A DNA stretch of 7,213 bases, taken from Gammaproteobacteria bacterium. Lineage in GTDB: Bacteria; Pseudomonadota; Gammaproteobacteria; DSM-19610. The notes under the pieces were generated by a model that was not told the DNA's origin, did no database searches, and saw only the letters and a program-made list of their open reading frames with translations. The position numbers and the translations under genes were made by a program. The stretch covers positions 1 through 7,213 of the forward strand of contig JAUXDG010000140.1 of NCBI GenBank assembly GCA_030618475.1. The letters are read 5' to 3'. This document shows, one piece after another, positions 1-6,284 of the stretch (within the stretch, counting starts at the first letter, position 1; every line of letters begins with the position of its first letter).

Positions 1-616
1 GGGTGACGCGGACATCGATACTGCGATCGTAGGGTGAACGCTCAAAGCCCTTCATTATGTCGATCAGCCGGTCGCGACTCAGTACCCGGTTCGGGTGCTG
101 GACGAATATACTCAGCAGTGAGAATTCACCACTGGTCAGGGGTACTTTTTCCCCCTGTCGAGTCAGTTCGCAGCTGCCCAGGTTCAATTGAAACGGTCCG
201 AACTCGAATATCCGGTCGGCCGGGGTATCAGGGTCAGCGGCGGCTGCAGGCCGTCGTAAAACGGCTCGGATCCGGGCCAGCAGTTCCCGTGGGTTGAACG
301 GTTTTGGCAGGTAGTCATCCGCACCGACTTCCAGGCCGACAATGCGGTCCACTTCCTCGCCACGTGCAGAAATCATAATTATCGGAATTTCGCGGCTGCC
401 GCGCAGGCGTTTTGCAATGCTGAGGCCGTCTTCCCCTGGCAGCATCAGGTCGAGAATAATCAGATCAGGGGTATTTTCCGCCAGAAACTGGTCCATTTCG
501 GTGGCATTCTCTACACCGGTTACCTGGTAGCCCTGCTCCGACAGGTATTGCCCCAGCAATTCACGCAGCTCCGGGTCATCATCAACAACAAGAATGCGGG
601 TTTTATCGGTGCTCAT
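1..616 (-). CDS. ompR: OmpR-family response regulator (partial, 3' end beyond window)
   Basis: Read on the minus strand from ATG at 616, this gives 205 residues before the left edge; E. coli OmpR has 239. Receiver domain, about residues 7-120: acidic pocket D12/D13 in LVVDDDPELRELL, phospho-acceptor D56 in LDLMLPGEDG, S83 in MISARGEEVDRIVGLE and K105 in DDYLPKPFNPRELLARIRAVLRR. After a short Ala/Asp/Pro linker, a winged-helix domain begins near residue 135 (FGPFQLNLGSCEL, LTSGEFSLL, LSRDRLIDI, RSIDVRV) and is cut at the recognition helix. The receiver matches enterobacterial OmpR almost segment by segment as I recall it, so OmpR itself is more likely than a generic family member. Family role: a cytoplasmic transcription factor phosphorylated by EnvZ in response to osmotic or envelope conditions; envZ would be expected next, outside the window. 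No clear Shine-Dalgarno precedes the start. Adjacency to nos genes does not by itself show control of them. Confidence 0.9.
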   Translation of the reverse strand, partial: MSTDKTRILVVDDDPELRELLGQYLSEQGYQVTGVENATEMDQFLAENTPDLIILDLMLPGEDGLSIAKRLRGSREIPIIMISARGEEVDRIVGLEVGADDYLPKPFNPRELLARIRAVLRRPAAAADPDTPADRIFEFGPFQLNLGSCELTRQGEKVPLTSGEFSLLSIFVQHPNRVLSRDRLIDIMKGFERSPYDRSIDVRVT

Positions 617-664
617 GCTGCATAAGCCTAGCAGAAGCAGCCTGTTAGCGTTACGACAAGCTGC

Positions 665-681
665 TGTAACAATTTGTTACA
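665..681. promoter_or_regulatory. 17-bp inverted repeat, candidate OmpR-type operator
   Basis: TGTAACAA-T-TTGTTACA is a perfect palindrome around one central base, 49 bp upstream of the ompR start and 94 bp upstream of the small plus-strand gene. A second palindrome, AATTTGT-T-ACAAATT (671-685), overlaps its right arm, and another GTTAC lies at 650-654. Boxes containing GTAAC/GTTAC are known for OmpR-family regulators (for example OmpR and RstA sites in E. coli). Autoregulation of ompR is therefore a reasonable inference, but a different regulator, or control of the small gene, is equally possible. Confidence 0.45.
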
Positions 682-774
682 AATTACCCCGTATCCGAAA
701 TCAGGCCGAAACACCCGCTATGTAGTCTTTTGTCCATGTAAAGAGGGTAATTTTCTGAGTTAAGGAGTCTTGCC

Positions 775-879
775 ATGATTATCGATGGATTTACAATTAC
801 CGGTCTGGTCGTCGTTACGGCGATGGTTGGTGTTCTGTATATACTGGGGTGGTATGAGCATCATCAAGGCCACAATTGA
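775..879 (+). CDS. Small single-pass membrane protein, 34 aa, unknown function
   Basis: The ORF runs from ATG at 775 to TGA at 877-879 and encodes 34 residues. AAGGAG at 762-767, seven bases before the ATG, is the best Shine-Dalgarno apart from that of nosZ, which is the main reason to accept so short a gene. The protein begins MIIDGF, has one hydrophobic span at about residues 7-26 (ITGLVVVTAMVGVLYILGW) and ends YEHHQGHN. Three His and one Glu in the last seven residues could bind metal, but that is only a possibility. There are no Lys or Arg residues, so topology cannot be read from charge. I do not recognise the family; it does not look like CydX, KdpF or CcoQ. It converges on the ferritin-like gene with a 25-bp gap. 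No convincing -35/-10 pair was found upstream. Confidence 0.6.
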   Translation: MIIDGFTITGLVVVTAMVGVLYILGWYEHHQGHN

Positions 880-890
880 TGGTTGACCCT

Positions 891-929
891 GCTGCGGACA
901 CCAGTCACGTTTTGGCGGTGTCCCGCAGC
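891..929. terminator. Imperfect hairpin at the convergent gene ends, possible bidirectional terminator
   Basis: GCTGCGGACACC (891-902) pairs with GGTGTCCCGCAGC (917-929), leaving one bulged C and a 14-nt loop. The right arm lies inside the last codons of the ferritin-like gene and its stop codon falls in the loop; the left arm lies just after the stop of the small plus-strand gene. Neither side has a proper T-tract, so this is not a textbook intrinsic terminator. It could protect 3' ends or slow polymerase in both directions. Confidence 0.35.
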
Positions 930-1837
930 AAATCGATGCGCTCCAGCACCGATTCCGACAGCTTTTGTGCTGCCAGCATGACGGCTTCATCTTTGGCATG
1001 TGTCACTACCGCGTCGTAGAACGCGAAACAGCGATCACTGTCCGCGCGCAGGCGTTGTAACAAAGCGTCCGGGTCATCGTTTTCTGCAGCCGTTTTACTT
1101 TTATAGTTCTCAATCGATTCAATCGCTCTGACAGCATCCTCGCCCGGGTTGCCCGCGCTTTTCAGCTGGGCTTCGATGCCCGCCAGCATCATACCTGCGG
1201 CTTTGCGGACCTTTTCCAGTCCGGGGTGGCTGTCGTCGGCAAGGGCGGTCAGATTGTCTGCGAGACAGCGTTCCGCACTGCTCGCTACTGCAAGCAGGTC
1301 GGCCAGTGTGTGGATGATTGTGGGCGCGACATCTGGTTCCTCGTGGCCGGCTTCCCGTTCGGCCCGCCAGGCACGGCGGCGCATGGCGCGCAGCAGGGCG
1401 GCGTGGCCGAGTTCTTCACGGGCCAGGGTTTCTGCATACTCGCGCACGGTTTCGTCATCCGCGGTGGCGGCCACATAGGTATAAAAATGGAAGGCGCGTT
1501 CTTCGTTGTGCACCGCGAACGCCAGCGCCCGGTAGGGGGTGCTGTGCGCCGGGTCGACGGCATCACTGTCGTAATCGGTCGGCACCTGTGGATCTTCCCA
1601 TTTGATCGGTCCGATATCGGTGCGCAGCTGAATGCCTTCCAGCTTCGCCCATTCTTTGATCAGGCGTTCATGTTCCTGCTCTTCTTCGACCATGCGTTCG
1701 AACAATGACGCGGCGTCCTGGTTGCCGTAGCTGTGCATTGCCTCGGCCAGGCGGATGTAACGCCGGATGGCCTCGCGTTCCGCATACAAGGCGATAGACA
1801 TAAGGTCACTGGCTGTTTGTACATCTATTGTCAGCAT
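905..1837 (-). CDS. Ferritin-like (erythrin-type) di-iron protein
   Basis: 310 residues from ATG at 1837. The N-terminal half reads as a rubrerythrin/ferritin-like four-helix bundle. Helix 1 carries E20 in AEREAIRRY and helix 2 has E53xxH56 (EEEQEHERL). After a crossover, helix 3 carries E112 in HNEERAFHFY and helix 4 has E142xxH145 (REELGHAALL). This is a full set of di-iron ligands. The C-terminal half (about 165-310) is Ala/Leu-rich and helical without a motif I recognise, and there is no rubredoxin Cys pair. No signal peptide or membrane span is seen, so it is probably cytoplasmic. Proteins of this type handle iron, peroxide or oxygen; the substrate here is unknown. An in-frame ATG at 1888 would add 17 residues (starting MSGKHFRGR), but a perfect FNR box would then sit just 1 bp upstream of it. 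I therefore prefer 1837, although neither start has a good Shine-Dalgarno. It is divergent from nosR. Confidence 0.85.
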   Translation of the reverse strand: MLTIDVQTASDLMSIALYAEREAIRRYIRLAEAMHSYGNQDAASLFERMVEEEQEHERLIKEWAKLEGIQLRTDIGPIKWEDPQVPTDYDSDAVDPAHSTPYRALAFAVHNEERAFHFYTYVAATADDETVREYAETLAREELGHAALLRAMRRRAWRAEREAGHEEPDVAPTIIHTLADLLAVASSAERCLADNLTALADDSHPGLEKVRKAAGMMLAGIEAQLKSAGNPGEDAVRAIESIENYKSKTAAENDDPDALLQRLRADSDRCFAFYDAVVTHAKDEAVMLAAQKLSESVLERIDLLRDTAKT

Positions 1838-1889
1838 GTTACGAGTTTCGCATACATTGAGCCGCCCCCGAAAATGTTTCCCGGACATT

Positions 1890-1903
1890 TTGATTCATAT
1901 CAA
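1890..1903. promoter_or_regulatory. FNR/DNR (Crp-Fnr family) binding site
   Basis: TTGATTCATATCAA is an exact match to the TTGAT-N4-ATCAA consensus shared by FNR, ANR and DNR/NNR-type regulators. Its centre is 1896.5. A TATACT hexamer at 1927-1932 predicts a transcription start near 1938-1939, placing the site at about -41.5 to -42.5, the class II activator position. This points to activation of nosR and its downstream genes by anoxia and/or NO. The FNR and DNR motifs cannot be told apart from sequence. The symmetric site could also affect the divergent ferritin-like gene. Confidence 0.88.
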
Positions 1904-1926
1904 GTAGCACCCATCAGGGGATTCGC

Positions 1927-1932
1927 TATACT
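1927..1932 (+). promoter_or_regulatory. Candidate -10 element of the nosR promoter
   Basis: TATACT lies 23 bp after the FNR box, the spacing of an FNR class II promoter, where the activator replaces a good -35. It would give a leader of about 32 nt to the nosR start. A second AT-rich hexamer, GATAAT at 1948-1953, is an alternative -10 that would put the box near -62 to -63, close to a class I position. TATACT is preferred because of its spacing. Confidence 0.6.
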
Positions 1933-1970
1933 GGCCCCCGATTTCTGGATAATACACTTAAAAAATTTAG

Positions 1971-4262
1971 GTGAATACAGCGGAGCATGGTGGTGCGACG
2001 AAGCTGCGCTTAGCCTGTTTTAAATCAGGTGCGCAGGGGGGTAGTGTTGCCGAGGCTTTTTTGCTGTTTGCCGCTGCGCTGCTGTTGCAGTTTCTGGTCA
2101 GCAGCCATGCAATGGCCGGCGAGTTACCGCGCTTTCTGACCGATATCGACCCGCAGGAAGTATTTCCCGGGGCTGACCGCATTGCCGAGCCGGAAGGCGA
2201 TCCACCGGTGGCGTCGGCTTTCAGCGGGGACGAGCAGCTCGGTTTCGTGTTCCTCACCAGTGATTACGTCAATACCACCGGTTATTCCGGGAAACCCATA
2301 CACCAGCTGGTCGCCATAGACCTCAAGGCCGTGATCCGCAAGGTGCTGCTGGCCGAGCATCACGAACCGATTATCCTCATCGGTATCCCGGAAAAGCGCA
2401 TCGTCGCCGTGCTGGAAGACTATAACGGTCTGGACATCGGCGCGCTGGTGCGCGATGAGCTCGGGGATCACAAGGTCGACGTGGTCACCGGCGCCACCGT
2501 CACGGTGATGGTGATGGACGACACTATTCTGCGTGGCGCCATCAAGGTGGCACGTGCCCACCGCCTCGGCGGCCTGGCGCCGGTACGTAAACACACCGGC
2601 CCCCGCGCCGTGATCAATGCCGAGGCCGGTGAGATCGAGGACTGGCCGGCATTGCTCGCCGATGGCTCGGTACAACAGCTGGCGCTGACCCTCGAACAGG
2701 TCAACAAGGCGTTTGAAGCCTCGGGTGATGAGCTGGCGGCAAAGCGGCCCGAGCAGGGCGACCCGGATGAGTCATTTATCGAACTGTATGCCGCGGTGGT
2801 CTCCATTCCCGCCATCGGCCGCAGTCTGCTGGGAGAGGCGGAGTACCGCAACCTGACGCAGCGCCTGGAACCCGGTCAGCAGGCCATTCTGCTGGCCGGC
2901 GGCGGCCGCTATTCCTTCAAGGGGTCGGGTTATGTGCGCGGCGGTATTTTTGACCGTTTCCAGCTAGTGCAGGGCGACGCATCGATTCGCTTCCACGATT
3001 TCCAGCACAAGCGACTGCGCCATATTGCAGCTGAAGGTGCACCGGACCTCAAGGATGTCGACCTGTTCCTGACACCGCTCGACCCGGGGTTTGATCCCGC
3101 GGCGCCCTGGACACTGGAGCTGCTGGTGGGGCGTGCCATAGGCGCAACCAAAAAGGCCTTTCTGACGTTTGATCTGGATTACAGTCCAGCGGAGAAGTAC
3201 CTGTCTTTTATCGCACCCGAGGAACCCGAAGAACCCGAAGGGCTACTGTCGTGGTTCGATGCCGATGCGCCGGACGCGTCCCTGTGGATGAAGATGTGGG
3301 AGACCAAGCTGCCCGAAGTCCTGATTTTGCTGGCGGCGCTTGGCGTGCAGACGCTGATTTTTTTCTTCCAGGACTGGCTGGTAAAACGTCCGCTGCTGGC
3401 CAAACGGGTACGCATCGCTTTCCTGATGTTTACGCTGTTCGGCATCGGCTGGTACGCGAACGCACAGCTGTCGGTGGTCAATATTCTCGCGGTTTTCAAT
3501 GCTCTGGTCAGTGGTTTTGACTGGAGTTACTTCCTCATGGAACCGCTGCTTTTCATTCTCTGGGGATCAGTGGCCGTAGCACTGATATTTTGGGGAAGGG
3601 GGGCGTATTGTGGCTGGTTGTGTCCCTTTGGCGCGCTGCAGGAGTTGCTCAACCGACTCGCAAAGTGGGTCAGGATTCCTCAGCTGTCCTTGCCGTGGGG
3701 GTTGCACGAGCGCCTCTGGTCGCTGAAATACCTGATCTTCCTGGTGCTGTTCGGGTTCTCCCTGCATTCCCTGGGGGTGGCCGAGCGTCTTGCCGAAGTC
3801 GAGCCGTTCAAAACGGCGATTATTCTGAAATTCGTGCGTGACTGGCCGTTTGTGGTGTTCGCCGTGGCCGTGCTGGTAGCCGGTCTGTTTGTCGAGCGTT
3901 TCTATTGCCGTTACCTGTGTCCACTCGGTGCGGCGCTGGCCATTCCCGGCCGGATGCGTATGTTCGAATGGCTCAAGCGCTACAAGGAATGCGGTGCGCC
4001 CTGCCAGCGTTGCGCCAATGAGTGCATGGTCCAGGCCATCCACCCGGAAGGGAATATCAATGTCAACGAATGTCTGTATTGCCTGCATTGCCAGGTGGTG
4101 TATTCAGACGATCATGCCTGTCCGGTACTGATTCAGAAACGTCTTAAGCGGGAACGGCAGTCAAGTGTGTCGATGGAGCGCAAGTCCGGCGTTGCCCTGA
4201 AGGTGGAAGAGATCAAGAGAAAAGCAAAAGCAGATAAAGAGGTTGTTATAACCTCTGACTAG
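1971..4262 (+). CDS. nosR: NosR, membrane flavo-iron-sulfur protein for N2O respiration
   Basis: 763 residues from GTG at 1971 to TAG. A signal-like hydrophobic stretch at 27-44 ends near AMA (47-49). A periplasmic FMN-binding domain follows, with D170-VVTGATVT-178; by analogy with NqrC/RnfG the last Thr (T178) would carry covalent FMN. Hydrophobic spans fall at about 449-467, 481-500, 520-542, 585-602 and 625-642. Polyferredoxin-type CxxxCP motifs occur at C547/C551 and C646/C650. The C-terminal part has two cysteine groups for [4Fe-4S] clusters: C674, C678, C681, C685 and C701, C704, C707, C717. This is the complete NosR architecture. NosR is needed for nosZ expression and for sustaining NosZ activity and CuZ state, probably as an electron donor from the quinol pool. 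The start is uncertain: no other in-frame ATG/GTG precedes the signal sequence, and GTG 1971 has no good Shine-Dalgarno. nosZ follows after 99 bp. The FNR box upstream implies anaerobic induction. Confidence 0.96.
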   Translation: MNTAEHGGATKLRLACFKSGAQGGSVAEAFLLFAAALLLQFLVSSHAMAGELPRFLTDIDPQEVFPGADRIAEPEGDPPVASAFSGDEQLGFVFLTSDYVNTTGYSGKPIHQLVAIDLKAVIRKVLLAEHHEPIILIGIPEKRIVAVLEDYNGLDIGALVRDELGDHKVDVVTGATVTVMVMDDTILRGAIKVARAHRLGGLAPVRKHTGPRAVINAEAGEIEDWPALLADGSVQQLALTLEQVNKAFEASGDELAAKRPEQGDPDESFIELYAAVVSIPAIGRSLLGEAEYRNLTQRLEPGQQAILLAGGGRYSFKGSGYVRGGIFDRFQLVQGDASIRFHDFQHKRLRHIAAEGAPDLKDVDLFLTPLDPGFDPAAPWTLELLVGRAIGATKKAFLTFDLDYSPAEKYLSFIAPEEPEEPEGLLSWFDADAPDASLWMKMWETKLPEVLILLAALGVQTLIFFFQDWLVKRPLLAKRVRIAFLMFTLFGIGWYANAQLSVVNILAVFNALVSGFDWSYFLMEPLLFILWGSVAVALIFWGRGAYCGWLCPFGALQELLNRLAKWVRIPQLSLPWGLHERLWSLKYLIFLVLFGFSLHSLGVAERLAEVEPFKTAIILKFVRDWPFVVFAVAVLVAGLFVERFYCRYLCPLGAALAIPGRMRMFEWLKRYKECGAPCQRCANECMVQAIHPEGNINVNECLYCLHCQVVYSDDHACPVLIQKRLKRERQSSVSMERKSGVALKVEEIKRKAKADKEVVITSD
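3214..3240 (+). repeat. Short tandem 9-bp repeat in nosR
   Basis: Three 9-bp units: CACCCGAGG followed by two identical AACCCGAAG. They encode the acidic proline stretch APEEPEEPEG at NosR residues 415-424, between the periplasmic domain and the first core membrane span. The unit is a multiple of three, so copy-number changes would alter linker length without shifting frame. Confidence 0.6.
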
Positions 4263-4361
4263 GATTCAGCAAGACCCGGTAAATGTGGCTTGTGCTGATG
4301 AGTCTGTATCCTGTAAGGGTACGGATAAAACAAGAGTAGAACTATCAAGAGGAGAGATGCG

Positions 4362-6272
4362 ATGTCAAAAGATGATGACAAAAAAGCGGGTATTACCCGC
4401 AGGGAACTGCTGGGCGGTTCTGCCAAACTGGTAGCGTTGGCCGGAGCAGGTGGCGTAGCCGGACTGGCCGGCGGTTCGATGCTGTATTCCAGAGAGGCGC
4501 AGGCAGCGGGCGGCAAGGCTGATGTTGCTCCCGGTGACCTGGATGATTACTACGGCTTCTGGAGCAGCGGCCAGGCCGGTGAGTTGCGTATTATGGGCGT
4601 TCCCTCCATGCGCGAACTGATGCGTGTGCCGGTGTTCAACCGCTGCAGCGCCACTGGCTGGGGCGACACCAATGAAAGCCGCAAGATCCTTACCGACGGG
4701 CTGTTGCCGGATACAAAGAAATTCCTGGAAAGCCGGGGCGGCGTCTGGTTGAACGGCGATCTGCACCATCCACACATGTCGTTTACCGACGGCACCTATG
4801 ACGGTCGGTACCTGTTTATGAACGACAAGGCCAACACGCGTGTTGCCCGTGTGCGCTGCGATGTCATGAAGTGCGACAAGATCACTGAAATTCCGAACGC
4901 CTCGGACATTCACGGTCTGCGTCCCCAGAAGTATCCGCGCACCGGTTATATTTTTGCCAATGGTGAACACCGGGTGCCGCTGCCGAACGACGGCAGTGTT
5001 CTCGATGAGCCGGAAAAATACCACGCGATTTTCACCGCACTCGACGGTGATAGCATGAAAGTGGCCTGGCAGGTCATGGTCGACGGTAACCTGGATAACT
5101 GTGATGCCGACTACCAGGGGCTGTATGCCTTCTCTACCTGCTACAACGGCGAGGAGGGCGTGACGCTTGCCGAGATGACGGCCAACGAGCAGGACTGGGT
5201 GGTGGTGTTCGATATCAAACGTATCGAGGCCGCGGTGAAGAACGGTGATTTTAAAGAGATGAAAGGCGTGCCGGTGATCGACGGTCGCAAGGGCTCTAAA
5301 TATACCCGCTACATCCCTATTTCCACCAGTCCTCATGGCTGTAATACCGCGCCTGACGGTCACTACGTTATTATCAACGGCAAGTTATCACCCACCGTTA
5401 CCGTTCTGGATGTACGGCGTCTGCCCGATCTCTTTAATGACAAGATCAAGCCGCGTGATGTAGTGGCCGCCGAGCCGGAACTGGGCCTGGGACCGTTGCA
5501 TACCGCTTTTGATGGCAAAGGTAACGCCTTTACCACGTTGTTCCTCGACAGCCAGGCTGTGAAGTGGAATATCCAGAAAGCGGTTGATGCGTACAGTGGC
5601 AAGGACGTCAATCCGATCCTGCAAAAGATCGACGTGCACTATCAGCCGGGTCATAACCATACCTCCATGGGTGAAACGAAAGAAGCCGATGGCAAATGGC
5701 TGGTGTCGCTCAACAAGTTCTCCAAGGACCGTTTCATCAACGTCGGCCCGTTGAAGCCGGAGAACGATCAGCTGATCGATATTAGCGGCAAAGAGATGAC
5801 TCTCGTGCATGACGGTCCGACCTTTGCCGAACCGCACGACTGCATCATTGTGCGTACCGATATTGTCAATCCGCGTTCGGTATGGAAAAAGGACGACCCG
5901 ATGTGGGCCGATGCAACCGCCCAGGCCAAGAAGGACGGCGTCACCCTGTATACGGATTCCAAGGTGGTCCGCGACGGTAACAAGGTACGTGTCTACATGT
6001 GGTCGATAGCGCCAAGCTTCAGCATGGAGAAGTTCACTGTGAAGCAGGGTGACGAGGTCACTGTTTACGTCAGTAACAATGACCAGATCGATGACCTGAC
6101 GCATGGTTTCACGCTGGCCAACTATGGCGTCGCCATGGAGGTAGGTCCACAGGCCACCTCATCAGTGACCTTCAAGGCGGACCGCCCGGGCGTGCACTGG
6201 TTCTACTGCCAGTGGTTCTGCCACGCACTGCATATGGAGATGCGTGGCCGCATGCTGGTGGAACCGGCGTAA
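4362..6272 (+). CDS. nosZ: Nitrous oxide reductase NosZ (Tat-exported, clade I type)
   Basis: 636 residues; ATG at 4362 is preceded by AAGAGGAG (4347-4354), seven bases away. It catalyses two-electron reduction of N2O to N2 in the periplasm. A Tat signal TRRELLGG starts at residue 12, followed by an Ala/Gly-rich hydrophobic segment and a likely cleavage site near AQA (46-48). The seven-bladed propeller holds seven CuZ histidines: H135, H136 (DLHHPHMSF), H184 (DIHGLRPQ), H325 (SPHGCN), H380 (GPLHTAF), H431 (PGHNH) and H492 (EPHDC). Their spacing matches the P. stutzeri enzyme almost exactly. The C-terminal cupredoxin domain carries the CuA site: H581, C616, W618, C620, H624 and M627 (CQWFCHALHMEM). 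No ligand is missing, so the enzyme should be active. The Tat signal and absence of a Sec-type leader place it with typical (clade I) NosZ. It probably shares the nosR transcript; an intrinsic terminator begins 36 bp after its stop. Confidence 0.98.
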   Translation: MSKDDDKKAGITRRELLGGSAKLVALAGAGGVAGLAGGSMLYSREAQAAGGKADVAPGDLDDYYGFWSSGQAGELRIMGVPSMRELMRVPVFNRCSATGWGDTNESRKILTDGLLPDTKKFLESRGGVWLNGDLHHPHMSFTDGTYDGRYLFMNDKANTRVARVRCDVMKCDKITEIPNASDIHGLRPQKYPRTGYIFANGEHRVPLPNDGSVLDEPEKYHAIFTALDGDSMKVAWQVMVDGNLDNCDADYQGLYAFSTCYNGEEGVTLAEMTANEQDWVVVFDIKRIEAAVKNGDFKEMKGVPVIDGRKGSKYTRYIPISTSPHGCNTAPDGHYVIINGKLSPTVTVLDVRRLPDLFNDKIKPRDVVAAEPELGLGPLHTAFDGKGNAFTTLFLDSQAVKWNIQKAVDAYSGKDVNPILQKIDVHYQPGHNHTSMGETKEADGKWLVSLNKFSKDRFINVGPLKPENDQLIDISGKEMTLVHDGPTFAEPHDCIIVRTDIVNPRSVWKKDDPMWADATAQAKKDGVTLYTDSKVVRDGNKVRVYMWSIAPSFSMEKFTVKQGDEVTVYVSNNDQIDDLTHGFTLANYGVAMEVGPQATSSVTFKADRPGVHWFYCQWFCHALHMEMRGRMLVEPA

Positions 6273-6284
6273 GCGATTAGCGTT

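Noticed and set aside
760..999. 79-aa open frame on the minus strand across the small gene and the ferritin-like 3' end
   Set aside because: It is Trp/Cys/Pro-rich, has no motif, and crosses the end of a certain gene and the hairpin; it looks like chance.
1226..1708. 160-aa open frame on the plus strand
   Set aside because: It overlaps the ferritin-like gene on the other strand, whose di-iron motifs are clear. It has no domain or ribosome binding site.
2124..2675. 183-aa open frame on the minus strand
   Set aside because: It is antisense to the NosR FMN-binding domain, with His-rich shadow composition.
4263..4361. Possible separate nosZ promoter between nosR and nosZ
   Set aside because: No FNR box and no properly spaced -35/-10 pair were found in the 99 bp. 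Only a weak TATCC/GGATA inverted repeat is present, so co-transcription from the nosR promoter is simpler.
4365..5363. 332-aa open frame on the minus strand
   Set aside because: It lies wholly inside nosZ, has a His/Gln/Val-rich composition typical of an antisense frame, and shows no domain or ribosome binding site. nosZ is certain from its copper ligands.
5388..6104. 238-aa open frame on the minus strand
   Set aside because: It is an antisense shadow of the 3' part of nosZ with no recognisable motif.
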